NCBI RefSeq assembly: GCF_042310355.1
Contig: NZ_JBHJMR010000010.1
Coordinates: forward strand, 1-64,000
DNA from: Wenzhouxiangella sp042310355
Lineage (GTDB): Bacteria > Pseudomonadota > Gammaproteobacteria > Xanthomonadales > Wenzhouxiangellaceae
DNA length: 64,000 bases
Direction: 5' to 3'
The notes beneath the pieces are model-generated. The model was not told the origin of the DNA. It was given only the letters and a program-made list of their open reading frames with translations, and ran no database searches. This document shows, in pieces, positions 1 through 12,783 of this stretch (its first letter is position 1; each line of letters begins with the position of its first letter). Position numbers and translations under genes: made by a program.

Positions 1-35
1 CGTTGGACTTTGACTTTGAAGAGCAATTTTTGGTG

Positions 36-61
36 CCTTTTTCTTGCTCTGGAGAAAAAGG
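36..61. repeat. 9-bp inverted repeat in the leading intergenic stretch
   Basis: The arms CCTTTTTCT and AGAAAAAGG are separated by 8 nt and form a perfect hairpin. It lies in the roughly 230 bases before the glutaredoxin stop codon, where I see no convincing gene. There is no clean U-run after either arm, so it is a weak terminator candidate at best. Confidence 0.4.
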
Positions 62-229
62 TACTCGCCATCAGCCTGCGAAGCAGGCGGGCGAAACGCC
101 TTTGACGTGTCGAGGCCCCCAAACCGCCCGGTGGCACCAACCTCCCCCGAGCCCCAGCACCCACCAAAGCACCAAAACACCATCCCGAGGCAAAGCCGCC
201 CCGACCCCGGAGCCCCGGTTCCCGGCTCC

Positions 230-1132
230 TCAGCCCAGGATCGCCTGGGCCCCGCCTTCGAGGTTGTAGACCTGCGTGTACCCCTGCTTGCGGTAGTGCT
301 CGGCGTACTGCATCGAGGTCTGGCCGACGTTGCAGACGAACACCAGCGGCTGGTTGGGGTCGCCGTCCTTCAACTCGGCCATCAGGTCGGCATCGAGCGG
401 CTCGGCGAAGTCCAGCGGCTTGTCCTTGCGGTCAGCCTCACCGCGCACGTCGATGATGCGGAGGCGCTCGCCCGAGTTGATCCGCTGCTGCAGTTCGGCC
501 GGCGTCATCTGTTCGACCGGCGCCGGGGCGCCCGGCAGGTCGAGCTTGAGGCCCTCGCCCGAGACGGTCTCGACCCAGTCGACGGTCGCACCCCGCGCGC
601 GCTGGGCGCTGGCCAGGTCCATCAGCACGGTGATGCCGTTCGACTCGGTCTCGATCTCGGCGCCCTGCTTCGGTCCGACCTGGAACTGCGCATCCCAGCC
701 GGCATCGATGGCGAAATGCAGGTGGTTGCCGGGATAGGCCTCGAGGAACTCGCGGATCTTCTCGGCCGCCTTGTCGGTGATGGTGATCTCCGGCGGCGTG
801 CGATCTGGCTTTTCGAGCCCGAACATCTCGTGCAGCTCGCCGGTGTTGAACATCTCGCCGATGATGTCGTTGCCGCCGACGAGCTCGCCGTCGACATACA
901 GCTGCGGGATGGTCGGCCAGTCACCGTAAACCTTGATGCCCTCGCGAATCGATTCGTCCTCGAGCACGTTGTAGCTGGCGTAGTCGCCGTCGAGCAGCTG
1001 GTCGAGGATGCCGGCCGTCTTGGCGGAAAACCCGCACTGCGGCATCTTGGGACTGCCTTTCATGTAGAGCACCACACGGTGGGAGGCGATCTGCGACTCG
1101 ATCATTTCGCGAACGGCGGGGTCCAGAGACAT
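230..1132 (-). CDS. Grx4-type monothiol glutaredoxin fused to a Cys-less A-type carrier-like domain and a rhodanese domain
   Basis: The 300-residue protein has three domains. Residues 1-105 are a monothiol glutaredoxin with the CGFS active site (Cys33) and a downstream WPTIPQLYV segment typical of Grx4/GrxD proteins that carry 2Fe-2S clusters with glutathione. Residues about 113-200 look like the HesB/IscA fold, but the ligand cysteines are gone: the usual GCSG region reads GWDA and no CGCG tail is present. Residues about 208-300 are a rhodanese domain with Cys near residue 267 (FVCNVGQTS). The likely role is iron-sulfur trafficking or redox sensing in the cytoplasm. The ATG has an AGGTAG-like ribosome site. 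The gene is divergent from gltB, whose product needs an Fe-S cluster. Function is inferred from the domains; the role of the degenerate middle domain is unknown. Confidence 0.9.
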   Translation of the reverse strand: MSLDPAVREMIESQIASHRVVLYMKGSPKMPQCGFSAKTAGILDQLLDGDYASYNVLEDESIREGIKVYGDWPTIPQLYVDGELVGGNDIIGEMFNTGELHEMFGLEKPDRTPPEITITDKAAEKIREFLEAYPGNHLHFAIDAGWDAQFQVGPKQGAEIETESNGITVLMDLASAQRARGATVDWVETVSGEGLKLDLPGAPAPVEQMTPAELQQRINSGERLRIIDVRGEADRKDKPLDFAEPLDADLMAELKDGDPNQPLVFVCNVGQTSMQYAEHYRKQGYTQVYNLEGGAQAILG

Positions 1133-1306
1133 GCGAATACTACCTGCGGATTGAGTGATGTCATTGATTGTTGGGCTTGATCACGCCACTATCAAGGTTA
1201 ATCAGGCGTTCTTGACGCATGGGCTTGTGGAAAACGGTATGCTCTGGGGTTCGCTGAACATACGCTAACGTATGCCCCGCACCGGCATGCGGGGCGGGAG
1301 AATGGA
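1133..1306. promoter_or_regulatory. Divergent intergenic region with two hairpins before gltB
   Basis: This 174-base region separates the glutaredoxin gene from gltB. Two inverted repeats lie close to the gltB start: CATACG/CGTATG with a 4-nt loop (1259-1274) and GCCCCGC/GCGGGGC with an 8-nt loop (1274-1295). The second ends just before the GGGAG ribosome site, so in RNA it could affect translation. A TTGACG (1212-1217) and a TATGCT (1238-1243) are visible, but their 20-nt spacing is too long for a convincing sigma-70 promoter. Confidence 0.4.
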
Positions 1307-5755
<4,449 letters not shown>

Positions 5756-5773
5756 TGCATTCAAAACCTTTTT

Positions 5774-5916
5774 GTCCACAGATGAACACAGATAAACACG
5801 GATACTTCTTGAGCGGATTGATGCCGGCCTTTGTGTCTTACGACGGCCAACAACTCGCGAAGCCTTCCATTCAGCCTGTTTTTTCTATCTGTGTTCATCT
5901 GTGTTCATCTGTGGAC
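5774..5916. repeat. Family 1 palindromic element (CCACAGATGAACACAGAT type) between gltB and gltD
   Basis: The left arm 5774-5804 and right arm 5886-5916 are inverted copies of a 31-bp sequence with two mismatches. Each arm contains tandem GAACACAGAT-like 10-mers. The roughly 80-bp centre is unrelated to the other copies. Related elements occur at 45237-45376 and 48901-49046. The element fills almost the whole gltB-gltD gap. Transcribed, it could form a long hairpin in the polycistronic message. Confidence 0.85.
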
Positions 5917-5929
5917 CAATAATCCGTTT

Positions 5930-7384
5930 ATGAAAAACCCCAGCCTGCTGCATTTCATCGAAAGCCCGCGCACCGACCCCGAGGAGGTGCCGATCCCGAT
6001 TCGCGTGCGCGAGTGGGGCGAGATCTACGGGCAGTACGAGGAAGAAGGTGCCGAGGATCAGTCGGCGCGCTGCATCAACTGCGGCATCCCTTACTGCGAG
6101 TGGAAGTGCCCGGTGCACAACTACATTCCCGACTGGCTGCGCCTGGTGCGCCAGGGCCGGCTGTTCGAGGCCGCCGACCTGTGTCACCAGACCAACGCCC
6201 TGCCGGAAATGTGCGGGCGTATCTGCCCGCAGGATCGCCTGTGCGAAGGCGCGTGCACGCTCAACGACGGCCTCGGCGCGGTCACCATCGGCTCGGTCGA
6301 GAAGTACATCACCGACGAGGCGATCAAGCAGGGCTGGCGGCCCGACCTGTCCGAAGTCGTGCCCACGGGCAAGCGCGTGGCGGTCATCGGCGCCGGCCCG
6401 GCCGGCCTGGGCTGTGCCGACCGACTGGTGCGCAACGGCGTCGAAGCGCATGTTTACGACAAGTACCCGCGCATCGGCGGCCTGCTGACCTACGGCATTC
6501 CGCCCTTCAAGCTCGAAAAGCACGTGGTCGAGACGCGCCGCGAGATCATGGAAGGCATGGGCATTCGCTTCCACCTGGGCGTGGAAGTCGGGAAGGATGT
6601 CGCGCTGGATGACCTGCTGGCCGACTACGATGCCGTGTTCCTCGGCATGGGCACCTACAAGTACGTTGACGGCCGCCTGGACAACCAGGACCTGCCGGGC
6701 GTCATCGCCTCCCTGCCCTACCTGATCGGCAATATCGGCCAGGTGCTCGAAGAACCCCTGGACGGCTTCGACTACGTCAACCTCAAGGATCAGCGCGTGG
6801 TCGTCCTCGGCGGCGGCGACACTGCCATGGACTGTGTGCGCACGGCCATCCGGCAGGGCGCGAAGGAAGTCACCTGCGCCTACCGCCGCGACGAGGAGAA
6901 CATGCCCGGCAGCCGGCGCGAGGTGAAGAACGCCAAGGATGAAGGCGTGAACTTCCTGTTCAATCGCCAGCCCGTGGGCATTGTCGGCAGCGACCGGGCC
7001 GAAGGCGTCAGGCTGGTCGAAACGCAGCTCGGCGATCCCGACGAGGCCGGTCGCCGGCGCCCGGAACCCGTCCCGGGTAGCGAGCAGGTGGTCGATGCCG
7101 ATACGGTCATCATCGCCTTCGGCTTCCGCCCCAACCCGCCGGAGTGGCTGACCGCCGCCGGCGTGGCAACCCACGAGGACGGCCGACTGGTCGTCGCGGC
7201 GAACGGCCGCGGTGACTACCAGACCAGCCACGAGAAGATCTACGCCGGCGGCGACATGGTGCGCGGCGCCGACCTGGTCGTCACCGCCGTCTACGAGGGC
7301 CGCGAAGCCGCCCAGAGCATCCTCGCGGGGCTCGGCGTCGAAGCGCCCACGGCCCAGCACGAAGTGGCACAGGCGGCCGGCTGA
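5930..7384 (+). CDS. gltD: Glutamate synthase small subunit
   Basis: GltD is the NADPH-oxidising flavoprotein partner of GltB and feeds electrons through two 4Fe-4S clusters. The 484-residue product starts at the ATG giving MKNPSLLHFI. A further upstream frame runs through the repeat element and is not coding. The N-terminal ferredoxin-like domain has the cysteine groups CINCGIPYCEWKCP and CGRICPQDRLCEGAC. The FAD-binding GAGPAGLGCAD motif is near residue 150, and the NADPH-binding GGGDTAMDC motif is near residue 295. It is co-oriented with gltB, so the two are presumably one operon despite the inserted repeat. Confidence 0.96.
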   Translation: MKNPSLLHFIESPRTDPEEVPIPIRVREWGEIYGQYEEEGAEDQSARCINCGIPYCEWKCPVHNYIPDWLRLVRQGRLFEAADLCHQTNALPEMCGRICPQDRLCEGACTLNDGLGAVTIGSVEKYITDEAIKQGWRPDLSEVVPTGKRVAVIGAGPAGLGCADRLVRNGVEAHVYDKYPRIGGLLTYGIPPFKLEKHVVETRREIMEGMGIRFHLGVEVGKDVALDDLLADYDAVFLGMGTYKYVDGRLDNQDLPGVIASLPYLIGNIGQVLEEPLDGFDYVNLKDQRVVVLGGGDTAMDCVRTAIRQGAKEVTCAYRRDEENMPGSRREVKNAKDEGVNFLFNRQPVGIVGSDRAEGVRLVETQLGDPDEAGRRRPEPVPGSEQVVDADTVIIAFGFRPNPPEWLTAAGVATHEDGRLVVAANGRGDYQTSHEKIYAGGDMVRGADLVVTAVYEGREAAQSILAGLGVEAPTAQHEVAQAAG

Positions 7385-7505
7385 ACGGCAGCGCGCCGGC
7401 GACCTGCCGGTCGGTTCTGTGACGTGTTTCAAGGCAACCGAGGCTGCGAATCGTTATCCTCTGGGCAGTGATTCGGAACTGTCATCGATTACCGGAGGTG
7501 CCATC

Positions 7506-8735
7506 ATGCGGATAGTCGTCCATGGCGCGGCCTGCCTGGCCGCATTGATACTCTGGGCTCCCAGCAGCGCCGCTGAGCTCGACGATGCCCAATTGTTGAT
7601 GCGAAGCGGACCGACCTCGTCCCTCAACATCCCGGTCGGGTCGAGCTGGAACAGCGCCACGCCCACGCTCAATGACGAACAGCAGGTTGCCCTGCACATC
7701 GGGGCCGTCGCGCCCGCGTTCCGTGCCGGCATCTGGTCCGGCGACCCCGACGGCGGCGGCATCGTCGCCGAGTCCCCGGACGATTCCAGCCTGTACTCCG
7801 ACGCCGATATCAATGCCGACGGCGACATCGTCTGGCGCCGCGCCGAGTCCTCGCAGAACGGCGTCATGCGCTACGACGCCGCCACCGGCACCTTCGACTT
7901 CTACACCAACGCACCGCTGGGCTCGAACAGCTGGGGCAGCGTGCAGATCAACGACAGCGGCGGCGTCGCCTACCGCGCCGGATTCGGTTCGGGCAACGCG
8001 TGGGTCAGCTACGCCGACGATGCCGCGACCGTTCACCTCGCCGACAGCAGCGCCGACGGCACCAGCGACTACGACTGGCTGTTCACGCCCAGCTTCAACG
8101 ACCAGGGCCTGATCGCCGGCAAGGTCGCCTACCAGGGCCTGTCGACCAACCAGGTCGTGATCGCCGACGCATCGGGCAACGTCAGCGTATTGCTCGAAGA
8201 CAACAACCTCGACACGGAAAGCCCGTTCAGTAATTTCAACAACGGCATCGATTTCAACGGCGTGGGCCAGGTGGCCGTGGTGGCCAGTCTCGCCGAGGGC
8301 GGTGCCGCAGTCATCGTGGCCGACGAGTCCGGGTGGACCGAGTACGCCCGCCAGGATACCGGTGAGCTCGGCGAGATCGAGTACTTCGCACCACAGATCA
8401 ACGACGCCGGCGTCGTCGTCTTCCGCGCCTTCGACAGTACAGGCGAGCGCGGTATCTGGATGGCCGACGGCGAGAACCTGACACTCGTCGCCCGGCACGG
8501 CGATATCGTGACGACGGACCTGGGACCGGCGCGCCTCGAAAGCCCCGACGAGGTCGGCGGACCGAACTTCGGCGGCGCCCCGGCCGTCAATGGCAACGGT
8601 GATATCGCCTTCGTCTCCCTGCTGACCGACCCCGACGATTCGGCGACCAGCTATGGCCGCGGCGTTTTCCTCGTTGCGGGCCAGACCGAACTCCCCGACC
8701 CCATTTTCAGCGATCGATTCGAAGCCGCGCCCTGA
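7506..8735 (+). CDS. Exported repeat protein with C-terminal IFSDRFE tail
   Basis: The 409-residue protein starts after a clear GGAGGT ribosome site and has a signal peptide (MRIVVHGAACLAALILWAPS, cleavage near AAE). The body consists of repeats of about 45-60 residues, each opening with a short motif such as INADGDIVW, INDSGGVAY, FNDQGLIAG, FNGVGQVAV or INDAGVVVF. This resembles the N-x-G-x-V/I repeats of exported propeller-like proteins of the DUF7453/choice-of-anchor type. That family assignment is from memory. The last residues, DPIFSDRFEAAP, match the tails of five other exported proteins in this window. Function is unknown; a surface or secreted location is inferred. Confidence 0.8.
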   Translation: MRIVVHGAACLAALILWAPSSAAELDDAQLLMRSGPTSSLNIPVGSSWNSATPTLNDEQQVALHIGAVAPAFRAGIWSGDPDGGGIVAESPDDSSLYSDADINADGDIVWRRAESSQNGVMRYDAATGTFDFYTNAPLGSNSWGSVQINDSGGVAYRAGFGSGNAWVSYADDAATVHLADSSADGTSDYDWLFTPSFNDQGLIAGKVAYQGLSTNQVVIADASGNVSVLLEDNNLDTESPFSNFNNGIDFNGVGQVAVVASLAEGGAAVIVADESGWTEYARQDTGELGEIEYFAPQINDAGVVVFRAFDSTGERGIWMADGENLTLVARHGDIVTTDLGPARLESPDEVGGPNFGGAPAVNGNGDIAFVSLLTDPDDSATSYGRGVFLVAGQTELPDPIFSDRFEAAP

Positions 8736-8929
8736 GGTCTGGCCCTGAGGCCTGGCCCGGAGTCGATCTCCGGGCGAGCCTCGCCACCGTAGCGCTTGTC
8801 CGCTAGTGAGCCATGCGAGCGTAGTCGCGCGATCGTCCTCGACGTTGTGCGGCAATTGCGCCTGCTCGATCGAGACCCTCAAGCGGTCCGCAAGACAAAG
8901 TCAATCAGCCGGGGCTTGCCAACGCAAAC
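8736..8929. other. Gene-free stretch between the exported protein and hemP
   Basis: No convincing gene is seen here. Right at the preceding stop codon lies a tandem 13-mer, CCTGAGGTCTGGC then CCTGAGGCCTGGC (8731-8756). The sequence CTAGTGAGCCATGCG at 8803-8817 resembles one arm of the palindrome at 14067-14117. Confidence 0.4.
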
Positions 8930-8948
8930 GCGAATCGTTACTATTTGC
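8930..8948 (+). promoter_or_regulatory. Candidate Fur box before hemP
   Basis: The reverse complement of this 19-mer, GCAAATAGTAACGATTCGC, matches the GATAATGATAATCATTATC consensus at 11 of 19 positions. It lies directly at the start of hemP, the usual place for iron control of heme uptake genes. The match alone is modest; the context raises it. Confidence 0.4.
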
Positions 8949-8950
8949 AT

Positions 8951-9127
8951 ATGCGTGATCCAGGCTCCACTCCGTCCACTCCGTCCGCCCCGGTGGACTC
9001 GAGCAAGGCCAGGCCCCTGCCGGTCCGCGAGCTGCTGGGCAAGGACGGGCAGTTGCGGCTCGAGCACGACGGAGCGATCTACCTGCTGCGAATCACGCGC
9101 AACGGCAAGCTGATTCTGACCAAGTAA
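8951..9127 (+). CDS. hemP: Hemin uptake protein HemP
   Basis: The 58-residue product ends with the family's characteristic pattern: an RELLG segment, then an H-D-G-x-I-Y-x-L-R-I-T block closing with NGKLILTK. The N-terminus is variable and rich in Ser/Pro, as usual. HemP proteins are small cytoplasmic factors encoded before heme receptors and needed for their expression in several proteobacteria. I chose the ATG at 8951; an in-frame TTG lies two codons upstream. The gene sits 74 bases before a TonB-dependent receptor of the heme type, and a possible Fur box overlaps its start, so iron-repressed expression is likely. Confidence 0.85.
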   Translation: MRDPGSTPSTPSAPVDSSKARPLPVRELLGKDGQLRLEHDGAIYLLRITRNGKLILTK

Positions 9128-9201
9128 GCAATCAACCCGACAACTGGGCCAGCCAGCCGCACCGCGGCCAGCCAACCCGAATGACCGATCAGGAGTAGTC
9201 C

Positions 9202-11439
9202 ATGACCTGTTTCATTCGCCGGCTGACCGCGATCGTGCTGCTCTCGGCCAGCCTCGTCGCCATCGCCGACACCGATTCAACCGACCTGGGAACGATGACC
9301 GTCACCGCCTCCAAGAGCGAGCGGCCCGTGGCGGAGATCGCCGCACCGGTCACCGTCATCGACGACGAGGAAATCGAGCGCACGCTCAGCGAGAGCATTC
9401 GCGACATGGTGCGCTACATCCCCGGCGTGACCGTGCCTTTCCAGGGCCAGCGCTTCGGCCTGGCCGGCTTCCAGATTCGCGGCCTCGGCGGCAACCGGGT
9501 GCAGGTGGCCGTCGACGGCGTGCGTGTTCCGGACGGGTTTGCCATCGGTGACTATTCCAACGCCTCGCGCAACTTCATCGACACCGACTCGCTCAAGCAG
9601 GTGGAAATCCTGCGCGGTCCGGCCTCGAGCCTCTTCGGCTCGAGTGCACTGGCCGGCGTGGTCGCCCTGACCACCAGGGACCCGGCCGACTGGCTGGCGG
9701 ACTCGAGCGGTGATTTCACCGCCCGGACACGCGGCGGCTACTACAGCGCCGACGAGGGCTGGGTGGCTTCGGGCACGCTCGCCGCCCGCGGTGAACGCCT
9801 GTCCGGCTCCATCCAGTGGGTCGAGCGCAGCGGCAGCGAACTCGACAACCAGGGCGATGTCGGCGGCACCGGCCCGACGCGCACCCGGCCCAATCCGCAC
9901 GACTACGACGGTCGCAACCTGCTGGCGAAACTGCTGCTCGACGAAGGCAGCGACAGGCAGTGGCGCCTGACCCTGGAGCACAACGAAACCGACAGCGAAA
10001 CGCAGGTACTCAACCTGGTCCGCACCCAGGATTTCTCGGCCGTCTACGGCATGCCCTACATCGTCGAGACGTCCTCGTTGCGCGGCGACGACGGCAATCG
10101 CCGCCAGCGCATCAGCCTCGACTACCAGGCGCGCGAACCCGGCTGGGCCGATCACTTCTCCTGGAAGATCTACCACCAGGACGCCCTGACCGAACAGGAC
10201 ACCTTCGAGGATCGAACCACCATCGTCCACGGCCAGCCCTCGCCGGTCCACCGCTTCCGCCGGGCCGAGTTCGAGCAGCAGATTCTGGGCTCCGAGGCCA
10301 CCGCCCGCTGGGTCTTCTCGACCGGCAATGTCGAACACGACCTGGTCGGCGGCTTCGAGGTGTTCGAGACGAGGACCGAGCAGATGCGCGACGGCTTCGA
10401 GCGCGACCTGACCGGCGGCTCGACCAGCACCACGGTCGGTCCGGACGATTTTCCGGTGCGTGACTTCCCCAACAGCACGAGCCTGGAAGCCGGGCTGTAC
10501 CTGGAAGATCGCATAGCCTTCGACCCACGCTTCAAGTTGATTCCCGGTGTACGCGTCGACTACTACGACCTCGAACCCGAGCCCGATGCAATCTTTGTCG
10601 AGGACAACCCCGGATTCGAGCCGGCCTCGGTCGACGAGACCAGCGTCACCCCACGCCTGGGCGCCATCTACGCCGTGACCGACCGGCTCGACCTGTTTGC
10701 CCAGTACGCCCGCGGCTTCCGCTCGCCGCCGTACAACGACGTCAACGTCGGCTTCACCAACCTGCAATTCGGCTACACCGCGATCCCCAACCCGGATCTC
10801 GAGCCGGAAGAATCGCAAGGCTGGGAGCTGGGCCTGCGCGGCCGTGGCAACTGGGGGCATTTCAGCCTGGCCGCCTACAGGAACGACTACGACGACTTCA
10901 TCGAGAGCTTCGTGAGCCTGGGCATGGACCCGGAGACGGGCTTGATCGTCTTCCAGTCGCAGAACCTCACCGACGTGCGCATCGAGGGCATCGAGGCGGC
11001 CGCCACGCTCAACCTGGGCAGCCTCGCGCCCACCCTGGACAACTTCCAGTTGCGAAGCGCGGCATCCTGGTCCCGGGGCGACGACCTGTCCGCCGACGTC
11101 CCGCTCAACAGCATCGAACCCCTGACGGGCGTGGTCGGCTTGCGCTGGCTGCCCGACAGCCTGCCCTTGGATATCGAACTGGTGGCCACCGCCGTCGACG
11201 GCAAGGACGACGTCGCCGACCCGGCCCACTTCCAGCCCCCCGGCCACCTCACCGTCGACCTGCTCGCCGGCTGGCGGCTCAACGAGGCCACGCAGCTGCG
11301 CCTGGGCCTGTTCAACCTCACCGACCGCAAGGTCTGGTCCTGGTCGACGGTCCGCGGCCGTTCGGCCACCGACCCGGGCCTGGACCGCTTCACCCGGCCG
11401 GGCTTCAACGCCGGCGTCAGCCTGACCTGGCAGATGTAG
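9202..11439 (+). CDS. TonB-dependent heme/hemoglobin-type receptor
   Basis: This is a 745-residue outer membrane receptor. It has a signal peptide (MTCFIRRLTAIVLLSASLVA) and a TonB-box-like stretch DLGTMTVTAS. The plug domain (about 35-150) carries the IRGLGGNRVQVAVDGVR and VEILRGPASSLFGSSALAG signatures. The rest is a beta-barrel to the C-terminus. The heme-receptor segment is present as FRSP near residue 507 followed by NPDL near residue 531; no histidine lies between them, although many heme receptors have one there. The start follows AGGAG with good spacing. With hemP directly upstream, heme or heme-protein import is the most likely role. A siderophore receptor is a less likely alternative. 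Confidence 0.9.
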   Translation: MTCFIRRLTAIVLLSASLVAIADTDSTDLGTMTVTASKSERPVAEIAAPVTVIDDEEIERTLSESIRDMVRYIPGVTVPFQGQRFGLAGFQIRGLGGNRVQVAVDGVRVPDGFAIGDYSNASRNFIDTDSLKQVEILRGPASSLFGSSALAGVVALTTRDPADWLADSSGDFTARTRGGYYSADEGWVASGTLAARGERLSGSIQWVERSGSELDNQGDVGGTGPTRTRPNPHDYDGRNLLAKLLLDEGSDRQWRLTLEHNETDSETQVLNLVRTQDFSAVYGMPYIVETSSLRGDDGNRRQRISLDYQAREPGWADHFSWKIYHQDALTEQDTFEDRTTIVHGQPSPVHRFRRAEFEQQILGSEATARWVFSTGNVEHDLVGGFEVFETRTEQMRDGFERDLTGGSTSTTVGPDDFPVRDFPNSTSLEAGLYLEDRIAFDPRFKLIPGVRVDYYDLEPEPDAIFVEDNPGFEPASVDETSVTPRLGAIYAVTDRLDLFAQYARGFRSPPYNDVNVGFTNLQFGYTAIPNPDLEPEESQGWELGLRGRGNWGHFSLAAYRNDYDDFIESFVSLGMDPETGLIVFQSQNLTDVRIEGIEAAATLNLGSLAPTLDNFQLRSAASWSRGDDLSADVPLNSIEPLTGVVGLRWLPDSLPLDIELVATAVDGKDDVADPAHFQPPGHLTVDLLAGWRLNEATQLRLGLFNLTDRKVWSWSTVRGRSATDPGLDRFTRPGFNAGVSLTWQM

Positions 11440-11455
11440 AACGAACCGGTTTACC

Positions 11456-11515
11456 CTGCGCCCCGGGCACAGCCGTCTGCCTGACTCTCCTCACCCGCCC
11501 GGGGCGCAGTTTTCT
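11456..11515 (+). terminator. Strong hairpin with T-run after the receptor gene
   Basis: The perfect 13-bp arms CTGCGCCCCGGGC and GCCCGGGGCGCAG are separated by a 28-nt loop and followed by TTTTCTT. The shape is that of an intrinsic terminator with a long loop. It lies 25 bases before the next co-oriented gene, so it may act as a partial terminator within the operon. Confidence 0.7.
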
Positions 11516-11539
11516 TCATCCAACAACGAGACCTGAACC

Positions 11540-12682
11540 ATGCGCCACTTCAACTTTCTCGTCATCACGCTGCTTCTTGGAACCGTCTCGGTTGCCGGCC
11601 ATGCCTATGAAGACACCAGCGATGAGGGCGTCGACTATGTATTCGCCTGGCCCTTCATCGACATCTCGGACATGGCGCCGCGCGGCGGGACCACGACCGG
11701 CCCGAAGCCGGACGCCGTGACCGAGCCGACCGAAGCCTGGCAGCAACTGCGAGCCGACGGCCTGGACAAGACCGAGCGCGACCGGCGGGCCATACTGGCG
11801 ATGGCCGGCGCCTACCGGGTGAGCTTCGACTTTCTCGAGACGGTCGGCTTCGCGCCCGGATTCGAGCCGGCGAAACCCTATCGATCCTGGGCGACCGAAT
11901 ACGTCTACGTGCTGGCCGACGAGCCGGAGTTCATCAGCCTGCAGCACATCCTGGTGATGGTGATCGAAGAAGAAGACGGTGAGTTGAGCGACCCGATGGT
12001 GACCAAGCACTGGCGCCAGGACTGGCGCTACGAGGACACCGACCTGCACGAGCACGTCGGTCACGGCATCTGGGAACGAACGACGCTCGATGAGAATCGA
12101 GTCGAAGGAAGCTGGACGCAGGCCGTCTTCCAGGTCGACGACTCGCCCCGCTACGAGTCCCACGGCCGGTGGCGGCATTTCCCGACGCACTCGGTCTGGC
12201 AGGGCGGCGAGACGCGCCGTCCCTTGCCGCGTCGCGAGTTCAGCGTACGCGACGACTACGACCTGCTGATCGGGAGCAACCGCCACACCATACTGCCCAC
12301 GGGCTGGACCCACGAGCAGGACAACCTCAAGGCCCTGATCGAAGACAGCGGCGAGCTCGATCCGGACCAGCCCTTCCTGGCGCGCGAGACGGGCGTCAAC
12401 CGCTACCAGCGCGTTGAAGGCTTCGATTTCGGCGCCGGGGATGAATACTGGAGGGCAACGGCCGATTTCTGGGCGATGGTTCGCAACAGCTGGGCACAGC
12501 ACTTCGAGGCGCACGACCGCTTGCAGCTGACAAGCGAGGTCGACGGGCAGTCGATGATGATGACGCTCTTCGGCCTGGCCGGCGAAATTGCCGATGGCCG
12601 GGACTTCGACGATCGGGAACTGGAGACCCGAATCGACCGCTTGTTCGAGACCCACGTCGAGGCCCTGCCCGCAAGCGACTGA
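11540..12682 (+). CDS. DUF6607-like exported protein of the heme uptake locus
   Basis: The 380-residue protein has a signal peptide (MRHFNFLVITLLLGTVSVAG, cleavage near HAY). It is rich in Trp, His, Asp and Glu, with blocks such as FAWPFIDISDMAPR, DLHEHVGHGIWERT and SHGRWRHFPTHSVWQGG. It resembles the DUF6607 family, which I recall being encoded beside HemP and heme receptors; I could not verify this. The His/Glu-rich centre (HEHVGHG) would suit a metal or heme ligand, which is inference. It is encoded 100 bases after the receptor and past a hairpin with a T-run, so it may be expressed at a lower level. No enzymatic motif is recognised. Confidence 0.65.
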   Translation: MRHFNFLVITLLLGTVSVAGHAYEDTSDEGVDYVFAWPFIDISDMAPRGGTTTGPKPDAVTEPTEAWQQLRADGLDKTERDRRAILAMAGAYRVSFDFLETVGFAPGFEPAKPYRSWATEYVYVLADEPEFISLQHILVMVIEEEDGELSDPMVTKHWRQDWRYEDTDLHEHVGHGIWERTTLDENRVEGSWTQAVFQVDDSPRYESHGRWRHFPTHSVWQGGETRRPLPRREFSVRDDYDLLIGSNRHTILPTGWTHEQDNLKALIEDSGELDPDQPFLARETGVNRYQRVEGFDFGAGDEYWRATADFWAMVRNSWAQHFEAHDRLQLTSEVDGQSMMMTLFGLAGEIADGRDFDDRELETRIDRLFETHVEALPASD

Positions 12683-12783
12683 ACGGCCGACGCCGCGCCC
12701 GGCCTGTCGCGCATTGTCGCCAAGCTCCCCCGGTGTTAGCCTCTCGGGCATCGAGGGGTCGAGCAATTCAACGGGCGTTTGAC

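Noticed and set aside
3..269. Small plus-strand frame at the window start
   Set aside because: It is low-complexity, rich in Pro, with no ribosome site, and overlaps the end of the glutaredoxin gene.
5831..5929. N-terminal extension of gltD
   Set aside because: It translates the family 1 repeat (giving ICVHLW-type strings) and is not coding; the ATG at 5930 matches the family.
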